Assembly: GCF_001693515.2 (NCBI RefSeq)
Contig: NZ_CP042968.1
Location: forward strand, 1,426,001 to 1,490,000
Source of the DNA: Bradyrhizobium paxllaeri
GTDB taxonomy: Bacteria; Pseudomonadota; Alphaproteobacteria; Rhizobiales; Xanthobacteraceae
Direction of reading: 5' to 3'
Length of the DNA: 64,000 nucleotides
Part shown: positions 23,746 through 32,915 of the stretch, in pieces
Layout: every line of letters begins with the position of its first letter
Numbering within the stretch: position 1 is the stretch's first letter
Made by a program: the position numbers and the translations under genes
The notes under the pieces: model-generated
The model's database searches: none
Seen by the model: only the letters and a program-made list of their open reading frames with translations
What the model was told of the DNA's origin: nothing

Positions 23746-26396
23746 CTATGCAGCGAGGCCAATTGACCCACTCTTTATTTGCGAAATGGCACGTCGAAGT
23801 GGCCGTTCGCTCTCACAGTATTCCTCCCACGCTTTTGATTTCTTCAGCAGCTTTGGAACTGATTTCAACGTGTACTTCAGCGGATCGAGACCTTGGCGCA
23901 CCTGCGGCCAAGCCAGAGGCATCGAGACGGGAGCATGTGGTCTGCCACGTGGCGAGAGCGGCGCGACCGCGGTCGAAAAACGGTCATTTCGGAGATAGTC
24001 GAGGAAAATTTTTCCCCTACGCTTGGCTTTAGACATATTGACGAGAAAGCGGTCGGGTGAGTCTGATGCCATGGCCGTAGACACCTGACGGGCAAAGCTC
24101 TTTGCCGTTGGCCAGTCAAGCTTCTCGCCTTTTCGGGGCCGTGCCAAAGGCGTTACCACATGCAGCCCTTTGCCTCCCGTAGTTTTGCAGAATGAAGCCA
24201 AACCAAGTTTCGCTAATCGGTCCCTAAGCTCCAAGGCAGCCTCGATCACGCGATCGAATTCAACCTCGGGCGCGGGGTCAAGATCGAACACGAGGCGACC
24301 GGGAAGAGCAGGATCCCCTGGCTGATTATTCCACGGGTGAAGCTCGACGGCTGCGCTCTGGGCCACTGCAGCAAGCCCTTCGATGCGATCGATCTGAATG
24401 TATGGTTTGCGATCGCCTCCGACTGAAACCTGCTCCAGCAGATTCGAGCCCCCCTTCATTGCGTGACGCTGAAAGAAGCGCTCGCCCGTTATGCCGTCGG
24501 GCGCGCGGATGATCGAGCATGGGCGTCCTTTCAAATGCTGCATAATCCACGGGCCGACCTCCCTATAATATTCGGCAAGCTGCAGTTTAGTCATCGCACC
24601 TTCGCCATCGTCGGGCCAGAGGACTTTGTCTGGCCGACTTAGCGGCACGCCCATTACGATATCGTTTGCAGAAGCCTTGCGAACGCCCGCTCGCTTTGTC
24701 GCAGGCTTGCGGACTTCGATCGTCTCAAGCGGTGCCGGCGTTTCGGCCTCCACTTCCGTGGCCGGCTTATCTGTCCGCAAGCCCTTGAAGGCGGCCTGCC
24801 GGATCATGCCCGACCCTGTCCAGCCCGCGAATTCGATCTCAGCGACGAGGGCGGGCTTAAGCCAGTGTATGCCGGTTCTATTCTTGGGGGCGTCTTTCCC
24901 ACCGAAGGGATTTACATCCGAAGCCAGAGCCTTCAGCTGCGGCATAAGCCGGCTCACTTTATCGCCGCCATAGCCCGTGCCGATATTGCCGACATAGACG
25001 AGATGGTTGCCTCGATAAACTCCGGCCATCAGCGAGCGAAACGCCGAGCCATTGCTGTTCCAGCCGCCGATCACGACCTCGTACCCAGCGCGGCATTTGG
25101 CTTTGGTCCAGTGCGCTGTGCGGCCCGATACATAAGGCGCGTCCACTTCCTTCGAAACGATACCTTCAAGTGACATACGACAGGCTGACTTCAGGACGGC
25201 ATCGCCACCACTCTCGTAGTGCTCCACGTAACAGATTTCGAGTTCTTTCTTTCCAAATGTTGTTACCAGCAACTTCTTGAGTGCATTCTTTCGTTCGACT
25301 AGTCCTTTCCGACGAACGTCCAACTTCCTTTGGAATATTAGATCGAAGGCATAGAAGATCAGGTCGTCCGTCTTTTCCTCCGACAACGCTGCCTGCAATC
25401 CCGCGAAGTCGGGTGAACCGCGATGATCCAGAGCCACGATTTCGCCGTCGATCAAGCAATCGGGCAGACTGGCGGCTGCTAGCGCGATCGCCGGGAACTT
25501 CCTTGTCCAATCGAGACCTTTGCGAGTCTTGAGCGTAACCATGCCGCTGGCGACGCGCATTTGGATCCGGTAACCATCGAACTTGATCTCGTGGACCCAC
25601 GAATGTCCCGAAGGCGGACGATCGACCGAGGTACACAGCTGTGGCGCTATGAATGCCGGAAGTCTAACGCCGGACGAAGCCTTCTTTTTGCGCCTCGCCG
25701 ACCCGACAGACGACCGCTTAACCGCTGCGCGTGTACGGGCGGCGGCGCGTTTCGAACCCCAAACCGCCTTTGCCGGCCGCCTTGCGCGTGCGGCGCTCAT
25801 GAAGGGTTTAGGTCCCTTGCCCTTTCCTTCCGCAATCTCGTCCATGGAACGACCGGAGGCCACCGAACGGTCGTCTTTGAGGATGCTATTCTTCTTCCCT
25901 TCACGGGATGCTTTGTCGCGATGTTTGATGAGTAGCCAGTTGGTGCGTCTCTCGCCTTCACGTGGTCGCATGCGGGTCAAGATCCAGCCTCCGGAGAGTT
26001 TGTCCCGTCGACGATGAAATCGAGCTTGCCTTTACGGTAGCTCTGCTGCGGATCTTCACATTCCCAATAGCCGCGATCCCAAAGCATCACGGTGCCACCG
26101 CCATATTGGCCTTTCGGGATTGTACCCTCGAAGTCGCCGTAATCGAGTGGATGGTCTTCGACTTCCACGGCAAGACGCTTGTCAGAAGGATCGAGCGAGG
26201 GTCCTTTCGTCACCGCCCATGATTTGAAAACACCATCGATTTCCAGGCGCAAATCGTAATGCAAGCGAGAGGCCGCATGCTTCTGAATAACAAAACGCAG
26301 GCGCTTCGAGCTTTTCACACGCTTGGTGCCGCGCGGCTCGCCAGTCTTTTCGAAGTCGCGTTTGGCATGGTAGCGGGCCAGCAATTTCTTGACCAC
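23746..26396 (-). pseudogene. ligD: DNA ligase D (phosphoesterase-ligase-polymerase), single frameshift
   Basis: Two abutting frames make one LigD. Upstream (from about GTG 26396) lies the 3'-phosphoesterase domain: [38 protein letters not shown] and [20 protein letters not shown], ending abnormally in [18 protein letters not shown]. Restoring one base near 26007 would read into [21 protein letters not shown] of the downstream frame (23746-25980). That frame carries the ATP-dependent ligase domain ([12 protein letters not shown], nucleotidyl Lys) and the polymerase/primase domain ([15 protein letters not shown], with the DxD metal site). LigD repairs double-strand breaks with Ku; no ku gene is in the window. 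The frameshift may be real or a sequencing error. Confidence 0.88.
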
Positions 26397-26483
26397 AGGG
26401 ATGCTCTCCGATTGCTTCAGGAACAGAAAGCCGACCGTGCTGTTAAAGTTCCAGTTCGGAAGTTGACAAAACGGGAGACATTC

Positions 26484-27509
26484 GTGCTCGCCATGGAGGC
26501 CCGCTCGGTCGACAAACTGCCACGAGGAGCCGAGTGGCAGTATGAGCCCAAGTGGGATGGCTTTCGTTGCCTCCTGATCCGAAGCGGGGATCGCCTTCGG
26601 ATGCAGTCCAAATCCGGACGAGATCTCGTCCGGTACTTTCCCGAAGTTGCGGTCGCGGCCATGAGCCTGGCCGACATGCAGTTTACGCTTGATGGTGAGC
26701 TGGTTATTCCAGTCGGTAATCGCTTTTCGTTCGATGATCTTTTGCAGCGCATTCACCCGGCGGCGAGCCGCATCAAACGTCTTGCCGCGGAAACACCCGC
26801 GATATTCCTTGCGTTCGATCTTCTTCGCTGCGGTACCGATGATATGGATAGGCTCCCGCTCATGAAACGACGGCCTGCGCTCGAACGGTTCGCCAAACGG
26901 CATTTCAAGCACAGTGACGTCTTCCGACTGTCTCCCTCGAGTCGGGATCATAGCGATGCCAAACGGTGGTTAGCTTCGGCCGGCGGTGGCAGCGACGGTG
27001 TCATTGCCAAACGCCTCGATCTTCCCTACCAAAGTGGCAATCGCAACGGCATGCAAAAGATTAAACGCATGCGCTCCGCAGACTGCGTGATCGGTGGCTT
27101 TCGCTATGGTGAGAGGCGTACCGCGGGACGCAAGATTGTAGGTTCGCTCCTGTTAGGCCTCTACGATGAAGAGGGCCTGTTGAACCATGTGGGCTTCACG
27201 TCGGGGCTCAAGTCAGGACAAAAGGCAGCGCTGACGGACAAACTCGAGGTCATTGCCAGCGACCGCAGCTTTACCGGAAATGTCCCAGGCGGCCCGAGCC
27301 GCTGGTCGACAAGGCGATCGGCCGAATGGCAACCGGTAAAACCGAAATTCGTCGTTGAGGTGTCCTACGATCACTTCACCGGTGGGCGCTTCCGGCACGG
27401 CACAACAATCCTGCGCTGGCGGCCAGACAAGAAGCCGCGGCAATGCACGATGGAACAGCTCCAGCAGAAAGCAGTCCTGCCGGCGACCTTACTCCGCAGG
27501 TCGGTCTAG
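26484..27509 (+). CDS. ligC: ATP-dependent DNA ligase, LigC type
   Basis: About 341 residues from the GTG at 26484, which has CGGGAGA just upstream. The frame is open to 26259, but that part is antisense to ligD. The N-terminus [30 protein letters not shown] holds the nucleotidyl Lys in KWDG. Further motifs are [37 protein letters not shown] and the OB-fold [21 protein letters not shown]. LigC ligases act in back-up excision and end-joining repair. It is divergent from ligD with about 90 bases between starts, so both may be co-controlled. Confidence 0.88.
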   Translation: MLAMEARSVDKLPRGAEWQYEPKWDGFRCLLIRSGDRLRMQSKSGRDLVRYFPEVAVAAMSLADMQFTLDGELVIPVGNRFSFDDLLQRIHPAASRIKRLAAETPAIFLAFDLLRCGTDDMDRLPLMKRRPALERFAKRHFKHSDVFRLSPSSRDHSDAKRWLASAGGGSDGVIAKRLDLPYQSGNRNGMQKIKRMRSADCVIGGFRYGERRTAGRKIVGSLLLGLYDEEGLLNHVGFTSGLKSGQKAALTDKLEVIASDRSFTGNVPGGPSRWSTRRSAEWQPVKPKFVVEVSYDHFTGGRFRHGTTILRWRPDKKPRQCTMEQLQQKAVLPATLLRRSV

Positions 27510-27632
27510 CGATGACTGCAAAAGGGCTCTTCTATCTGGAGGACTGAGCGAAGCAGAAGAGCAAATCCGGAACCCTCTGCATCGATAAAAAGAAAGGCAG
27601 CCTCGCATTTAGGTCGTGATCCGGCGCAACTC

Positions 27633-27917
27633 CTAGCTTCTCTTGGCTGTCTTAGCTCGTCGATTGTAAGGAGAGCGGTTCACCGGTCTCAATGATATTC
27701 CTTCACGGTGGGCTTTGCTGCGGATAGCTGCAATGGGCCGTTGAAGCTTGACACTCATCACGCGGGCAGGAGTGTTACCCTTCGCGAGTTGCTTCAACTT
27801 GTTCACGTCCGTCATCGACCAAGGCTGACGAGATCGGCGTTTGTACGAGGGATTTGCCTTGCGCGGTCCCTTCTTGCCGATCGGCGAACCTGGCCGCTTC
27901 CATGCGGTTCTTGCCAT
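27633..27917 (-). CDS. Small basic SANT/Myb-like protein
   Basis: 94 residues from the ATG at 27917, with a GGAGG ribosome binding site; the extension to 28001 is rejected. It is very basic: ARTAWKRPGSPIGKKGPRK at the start, then a predicted helix-turn-helix SMTDVNKLKQLAKGNTPARVMSVKLQRPIAAIRSKAHREG, which resembles the SANT/Myb-like domain of rhizobial hypothetical proteins. It probably binds DNA. An EcfG-like promoter lies 26 bases upstream of the start, so it should be induced in general stress. Confidence 0.75.
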   Translation of the reverse strand: MARTAWKRPGSPIGKKGPRKANPSYKRRSRQPWSMTDVNKLKQLAKGNTPARVMSVKLQRPIAAIRSKAHREGISLRPVNRSPYNRRAKTAKRS

Positions 27918-27942
27918 GAGTTCCTCCGTTAAGTCCTCGTTT

Positions 27943-27968
27943 AACGATGGAATCCGCCAAATTGTTCC
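27943..27968 (-). promoter_or_regulatory. EcfG-type promoter (GGAAC-N17-CGTT)
   Basis: On the minus strand GGAAC and CGTT are separated by 17 bases. The -10 lies 26 bases before the ATG of the basic protein at 27917. Confidence 0.6.
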
Positions 27969-28560
27969 TTTAGTCACCGTTGCTCGGTAGATCGCTCGCA
28001 AACGGGCTACGTCGCGAATCGCTCATCCATGATCCGTTTGCAGACATCGGACGCGACTCGATTCGAAAGCCGACGTCGCTGTAGTTTCGAGAGCGCCGCC
28101 GTTTGGGAAATCTGTTTACTTTATCGCCTGCAGGTCCAGCGGGTTGCTGCGTCGTCGCGGCGGTGATGGAAAGGCGCGCACCCTGGCGGCGTGTCATGAC
28201 CAGCACGGCCGAGACTGATGCCATGTCGCACTTGCGTCAGGCCGAGTAGCATCTGGATTCGTGATCCCTTCGGCGGCAGACGAGCCTTCGTCATTCAAGC
28301 GAGATTAGGCCGTGTACATAAGCCCCATCGACGTGATGAGAAGGCAATGTTCGCTTTGCCCTATAGCGGCCGGAGTTGTACGGCAGCGCAAAATGTCGCG
28401 AAGGGCCGCAACCGGACATCCCGTCAAACGCAAGCCGGTACTCGCATTCCTTTTGACGGAATGCCTACATGCCCTGGGCATGACGGCGTTTCGAATAGCT
28501 CCCCATCGGCCAGCACGCGGGCTTCGATCTGAGGAAATCCCGGAGGACTCCGACGCAGCG
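27969..28560. other. Gap with no recognised gene
   Basis: Nearly 600 bases between the EcfG-type promoter and the hexapeptide-repeat protein. Several short open frames occur but none has a ribosome binding site with family-like sequence. Confidence 0.4.
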
Positions 28561-29169
28561 CTATAGCTCCCGATCGTCGCGGTGATCGGCAAGCCCGCCC
28601 GCCACGCGTCGGGTGACCTCCTTCATGTCCATGTCGACGCCGCTGCCGGACTGGCGCTCCAGCCCGTAGACCTCTTCGGGAAAGTTCATCCCTGCCAGGA
28701 TCGCGTTCAAGTCCTCGTGCTTGTCGGGCGGGAACAGCTGAGCAGGATCGCCGACTGCCACCCATTTGATCGGGACAAGCGAGTTCGGCGGCAGGACGCT
28801 GTGCACGTGGACCACGCCGTCGATGCGAACCTCTGTGAGCCGCCCGATGACTGCGCCTTGATAGATTTTGACGCCCGTGGCCAGGAAGCACTCGTCCTCG
28901 ATGATGCAACCCTTGAGGGAAGATTGCGGCCCGATCAGGACAAAGTCGCCGATCTCGACGGCATTCCGGCTGGTGCTGCGGATGTTGAGGTTCTCGCGGA
29001 CGACGCACTGTGCGCCGATACGTACCGGCGCGCCGTGTGCCTCAATCACCGCCCCGAACGAGACGTGCGTACGTGGACCGATCGTCACGTCGCCACAGAT
29101 CACCGCCGTTGGGGCCACATAGGCGGTTGGATCGATGCTCGGCCGCTTACCTTGGTGCTCAATCAGCAT
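28561..29169 (-). CDS. Left-handed beta-helix (gamma-carbonic anhydrase-like) protein
   Basis: 202 residues from the ATG at 29169, with GGAGC upstream; the TTG 21 bases earlier is rejected. Hexapeptide repeats run from AYVAPTAVICGDVTIGPRTHVSFGAVIEAHGAPVRIG to FLATGVKIYQGAVIG. The three zinc-ligand histidines of true gamma-carbonic anhydrases are not in their places (VVRENLNIRS, LIGPQSSLKG), so it is likely a non-catalytic or differently active family member (PaaY/CaiE-like group). The C-terminal 40 residues form an acidic helix plus a tail. It stands alone on the minus strand. Confidence 0.82.
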   Translation of the reverse strand: MLIEHQGKRPSIDPTAYVAPTAVICGDVTIGPRTHVSFGAVIEAHGAPVRIGAQCVVRENLNIRSTSRNAVEIGDFVLIGPQSSLKGCIIEDECFLATGVKIYQGAVIGRLTEVRIDGVVHVHSVLPPNSLVPIKWVAVGDPAQLFPPDKHEDLNAILAGMNFPEEVYGLERQSGSGVDMDMKEVTRRVAGGLADHRDDREL

Positions 29170-29438
29170 GAGAAGCTCCGTTGGTCCCAATCCACGAACG
29201 AGTAAGGACAGCTAGCGGTTCCGTCGCGATTGATGGCTACTGGAGCGGTGAGTCCCTGCCTGTCCGGTGCGAAAGGCAGGAACGCGAGGAAAACTTCCTT
29301 AGGCTAATGCCGCACTCAACGCAGCACTGCACCGGCTTTTGTGGGTGTGGCCCGTGCGGCCGGCAACGGACAGTAACGACGCTCGGATGGCTAAACGGCA
29401 GCAGCCATCTGCGGACGTAAGCCTTGCCAGTTGATGGT

Positions 29439-29870
29439 TTATAGCTGGGCGTGCTGTCCGCCCGGCCGCGATATCTGGCTGAGCGCTTCACCGGTGCCAT
29501 TGCCTGCCTGTGCCTGTGCGATATCGCCGAGCGCGATAATGCCGACCAACCGTTTGTCGCGACTAAGCACCGGCAACCGCCTGACCTGGATGTCGCCCAT
29601 GTTGGCGGTGATCTCGTGAAGATCCTGATCGTCATAGCAGTACTTGACCTCGGCGGTCATGACATCGCCCACGCGGGAATCCGGCCCTCGGCCCAAGGCA
29701 ACCCCGCGGACCGCGATATCGCGGTCGGAAATCATTCCGACCAGACACTTATTGTCGGTCACTGGAAGCAAACCCACGGCAAGTGCCGCCATCGCTTCGG
29801 CCGCATCTTTTAGCGTGTCATCGGGCGTACAGAGCTGAACTTCAGGACTCATGACGTCACGAACTTTCAT
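29439..29870 (-). CDS. Tandem CBS-domain protein
   Basis: 143 residues from the ATG at 29870, with AGGAGA upstream. It holds two CBS modules: VRDVMSPEVQLCTPDDTLKDAAEAMAALAVGLLPVTDN with GMISDRDIAVRG, and VGDVMTAEVKYCYDDQDLHEITANMGDIQVRRLPVLSRDKRLVGIIALGDIA. Stand-alone CBS pairs bind adenine nucleotides and signal energy state, and in alphaproteobacteria they often belong to stress regulons. An EcfG-like promoter sits upstream. The last 20 residues are a flexible tail. Confidence 0.88.
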   Translation of the reverse strand: MKVRDVMSPEVQLCTPDDTLKDAAEAMAALAVGLLPVTDNKCLVGMISDRDIAVRGVALGRGPDSRVGDVMTAEVKYCYDDQDLHEITANMGDIQVRRLPVLSRDKRLVGIIALGDIAQAQAGNGTGEALSQISRPGGQHAQL

Positions 29871-29902
29871 GAATGTCTCCTGTTGCAGTCGCTTCTGCCG
29901 CC

Positions 29903-29927
29903 AACAGATTTTGCGGATTAGTGTTCC
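29903..29927 (-). promoter_or_regulatory. EcfG-like promoter (GGAAC-N16-TGTT)
   Basis: The -35 GGAAC matches exactly and the -10 TGTT differs from CGTT at one base. The -10 lies 33 bases upstream of the CBS protein start. Confidence 0.5.
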
Positions 29928-29976
29928 TTTGTTCATCGACATCTTTGTGAAGCGCGGTAAGCAACGAGACCTTTCC

Positions 29977-30228
29977 TCACCGCGTAATCAGCGTGTGCTC
30001 GATGGTTCGCGCCCGTCGATATTCCCTAAAGGCGGCTATCGCGCGGTTCGAAAGCGCCAGCCGGTTCCGCTGTCCCTGTCCGATCATATGTTCAATTTTG
30101 CCTGTCAGGAATTGATTGATTTCTCCGGGATCATCAATCTCGCCGCTGCGTTCGAGAAACTCCCAAGCGATCTGCTTGGCTTCCATGAGGAGCTGCGGGT
30201 TGGCATCGTCCCTGAACCACGTCGACAT
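29977..30228 (-). CDS. Conserved hypothetical protein
   Basis: 83 residues from the ATG at 30228, with AGGAAAG upstream; the open frame to 30351 is not protein-like. The sequence STWFRDDANPQLLMEAKQIAWEFLERSG is followed by a second helical segment EINQFLTGKIEHMIGQGQRNRLALSNRAI. It is predicted to be all-helical and soluble. I do not recognise a characterised family. It lies between the CBS protein and DUF763 genes on the same strand. Confidence 0.65.
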   Translation of the reverse strand: MSTWFRDDANPQLLMEAKQIAWEFLERSGEIDDPGEINQFLTGKIEHMIGQGQRNRLALSNRAIAAFREYRRARTIEHTLITR

Positions 30229-30461
30229 CGTCTTTCCTCGATCTTTGACCGAGGAACCCCGCAAATCGGGACGGCTTCCTAAAGATCGCTGCTTGCGGAA
30301 AATGATTTGCATCCAGATGCAGCCTGGGAACGACATAGACACGGTCCTCATTGAGCCGAGCTAGGTTCAAAAAGGAGAAATCCGCGAAGAAGCGAACCTC
30401 CAAATTCCCGGTCAGTTATTCATAACTGGTGTCTTTTTTTGTGCGTGCATCCGCGAAATCG

Positions 30462-31709
30462 TTATCTAAGCTTTTGAAAATTCCATTTAGGGAGATCGAT
30501 TTCCCAACCGAATACCGATCGTCCGCCGAGCGAGGTGGAGCGGCTTCTCTCCGCCGCGACGTAGGCTTCAAACGACGGTCCGGTGGCCGTTCGTTCCAGC
30601 CGGCGAGCCTGGTCATCCAAACGCTTTAGGGCCTGCATTTCTTCGTCGCGGCCCAGTTTTGCCTGTTGCACCGCGGATTTCAGCACACGGATGGTTTCAT
30701 CATAGACCTTGATCGGTACCGGATAAGGGTGGCGATCCTTGCCGCCATGCGCGAGCGAGAAACGAGCCGGATCACGAAAGCGATAGGGCGCGCCATGCAC
30801 TACCTCCGCGACCATGGCGAGGGACTGCACGGTACGGGCTCCGACGCCCGGGGTAAGCAATAATTCCGGAAAGTCCAGTGGACCCCTCTCGGCGGCGGCG
30901 GCAAGTGTGCCGTGCAGGCGGCGGGTGAACACGTCGCTGCTGCGGACGTCGTGGTGGCCGGGCATGAGGAGGTGCGGCAATTCGGGCTGGGTCGCGACCT
31001 GGCCCGAGAGCGCCGCATATTCGCGGGTAATGCCCTCAGCCCCCAGCGCGCTGAGGAGTTCGAGCTGCGCGCTCCGGGAGCTTTCCGCCCGATGATCGGT
31101 CAGGTTAATGATTTCCCCTTGCGCCGGCCCGTCGATTGCACTGTGGGGTTCGTCGACAAAGCTGCGTAGGTTCTCGGAATGCCAGTGATAGCGACGGGCT
31201 TGCCGCTTCTCGCCATTCATGCCTTGTTGCACCACGGTCCATTTGCCGTCATCGGTGACGAAGAAACCATGCAGATAGAGTTCAAAGCCGTCCTGCACGG
31301 CCGCGCTGTCAACCTTGGCGACAAGTCGGCTGGCGCGTGCCAGCGCCCGGCCATCGAAACCGGTCCGCTCGCCAATCGCAGTCAACTCGTCCGGCGTGCG
31401 ACGCGAATGTTTGCCGCGGCCGCCACAGACATAAATGCCGAGCTCGGCTTGCATTGGACTCAGTCCGCGCTTCAAGGCACCGATCACACTGGTGGTAATG
31501 CCCGATGAATGCCAGTCCATGCCCATTACAGCGCCAAACGATTGGAACCAGAATGGATGCGATAGCCGCTGCAGGAATTCATCGCGCCCATAGTGGTGAA
31601 CCACAGCTTGGGTGATGATCGCGCCCAGCGAGGCCATGCGCTCGGCCAGCCAAGATGGCACGCGGCCCCCGTGTAGCGGTAGATCGGCACTGCCGGTTCG
31701 TCGGGTCAT
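30462..31709 (-). CDS. DUF763 family protein
   Basis: 415 residues matching DUF763: TGSADLPLHGGRVPSWLAERM at the N-terminus, FWFQSFGAVMGMDWHSSGITTSVIGALKRGL, YVCGGRGKHSRRTPDEL, and the conserved LMPGHHDVRSSDVF and LLLTPGVGARTVQSLAMVAEVVHG. The second half contains a helix-hairpin-helix-like segment (TPGVGARTVQSLA), suggesting nucleic acid binding. The biochemical function of DUF763 is unknown. It is immediately downstream of the AlkB homologue, in keeping with a repair-related role. Confidence 0.85.
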   Translation of the reverse strand: MTRRTGSADLPLHGGRVPSWLAERMASLGAIITQAVVHHYGRDEFLQRLSHPFWFQSFGAVMGMDWHSSGITTSVIGALKRGLSPMQAELGIYVCGGRGKHSRRTPDELTAIGERTGFDGRALARASRLVAKVDSAAVQDGFELYLHGFFVTDDGKWTVVQQGMNGEKRQARRYHWHSENLRSFVDEPHSAIDGPAQGEIINLTDHRAESSRSAQLELLSALGAEGITREYAALSGQVATQPELPHLLMPGHHDVRSSDVFTRRLHGTLAAAAERGPLDFPELLLTPGVGARTVQSLAMVAEVVHGAPYRFRDPARFSLAHGGKDRHPYPVPIKVYDETIRVLKSAVQQAKLGRDEEMQALKRLDDQARRLERTATGPSFEAYVAAERSRSTSLGGRSVFGWEIDLPKWNFQKLR

Positions 31710-31760
31710 GGGTTTCCGAAAGGTTGAGTCGACCGAGCATATCGATAATGCGTTCGATCG

Positions 31761-32333
31761 TCAGGTTCGCTTCACCATCGTCCGAAAAGTGATTGAATAT
31801 CGGGGAGCCTCCACAGCAGGAATACTGTGCTCCCAGTCCTGTCGGGAGGCGCCCGCCATCATGTAGATCGACCTCGGAGCCACATCGAGAGCAAAGCGCT
31901 CCCATTTTTCACTTACGGCCCGCCGAAAGCGGAACTTGCACGGTGAGCCTAGCGATAGCCCGAATATCCTGTCGAAATGCGGTTTGTCGCGGTGCCAGCC
32001 GATGCCGACGCCGGTGTCATATTCGGTACAGAGCACTTGAGCGATTTTGGTGCCCGGGCCGCCGAGCCCTTCGACGCGTTCGATCAGTTGCGTGAGCCAT
32101 GGTGGGATCGGATCAGCCTCCTGCAGATGGCGCAGCGTATAGTCGTAGCGAAAGCCGAACGACGCCACGCGCCGCTTGCCCTCATATTGGCCGAACTGAA
32201 AGGGTTGCAGCGGAAGCGCTGCGACATGCTCGATCAAATCCCGTTCGGTCGCCGGCGAAATGAATTCGGCGGCGTAACGCAGGCCTTCGGGAGAGCGAGA
32301 CGTGACGGCGAATAGCGAAAGCTGCTTGGCCAA
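31761..32333 (-). CDS. AlkB-like 2-oxoglutarate/Fe(II) dioxygenase
   Basis: 190 residues. The double-stranded beta-helix motif is complete: GIGWHRDKPHFDRIFGLSLGS (H-x-D), WEHSIP (second His) and RYSITFR (Arg binding 2-oxoglutarate). The N-terminal FISPATERDLIEHVAALPLQPFQFGQYEGKRRVASFGFRYDY is the AlkB nucleotide-recognition lid of the short (AlkB-like) subgroup. It probably reverses alkylation damage on nucleic acids by oxidative demethylation. It is followed after 51 bases by DUF763 on the same strand. Confidence 0.88.
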   Translation of the reverse strand: MAKQLSLFAVTSRSPEGLRYAAEFISPATERDLIEHVAALPLQPFQFGQYEGKRRVASFGFRYDYTLRHLQEADPIPPWLTQLIERVEGLGGPGTKIAQVLCTEYDTGVGIGWHRDKPHFDRIFGLSLGSPCKFRFRRAVSEKWERFALDVAPRSIYMMAGASRQDWEHSIPAVEAPRYSITFRTMVKRT

Positions 32334-32592
32334 ACCGCCGGTCCTTTTTCAAGCGAATGAGGGCGCGGTTCATATAGGGCATGGTAAATCGGGAGGGAAG
32401 GGGACGTCGGCCCACTTCAAGGCAACGCTTGCATTGACCTGCGATTGACTTGTCGAACGTCCAGACAACTCACCGACTTCCGAATCTGCCTCATCCGAAA
32501 TCCTGCGGATGCTAGACACCGTCAAACCGACAGTCGCAGTCGCGCGGTCAACGGTTCAATATCGCGTCCGCTCCGGAGCAAGTCGCTCGGCT

Positions 32593-32769
32593 TTATCCTT
32601 GGCGATGAATTTTCCCTCCGGCTTGTTTCCCTCTGTCCTTCAGGTCTGCATCGCGACGCTTGGCTTCCCCTGCATTTTTTGCGGCGTCCTTCCGCTGCCA
32701 ATCGTTCAATGTTTCGCGAGAAATACCATCCTCTGCCTGGTCGGATTTTTGACTATTGCTCACTTTCAT
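32593..32769 (-). CDS. Small hydrophilic protein, 58 residues
   Basis: A short frame with AGGAGG about 9 bases before the ATG at 32769. It begins KVSNSQKSDQAEDGISRETL and ends DLKDRGKQAGGKIHRQG. The composition is highly charged (Lys, Asp, Arg, Gln) without hydrophobic core, so it is probably disordered or helical on binding. I do not recognise the family. The strong ribosome binding site and the location among stress genes support it as real. Confidence 0.6.
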   Translation of the reverse strand: MKVSNSQKSDQAEDGISRETLNDWQRKDAAKNAGEAKRRDADLKDRGKQAGGKIHRQG

Positions 32770-32915
32770 GTCCGCTTTCCTCCTTGTCGCGATTCAAAGT
32801 CTCGCCATTATCCTTGAGGATGTCCTCAGTTTCCTACCGGACCCGGTTCCTTGGACTTCCGAACGAGCCGTGCCGGCGGTTGCAGAAATGAATACTGGAT
32901 TACGTACAGCATCGC

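Noticed and set aside
25977..26951. 324-codon minus-strand open frame as a complete gene
   Set aside because: Only about the last 135 codons are the LigD phosphoesterase domain; the first 185 are antisense to ligC and have no protein character.
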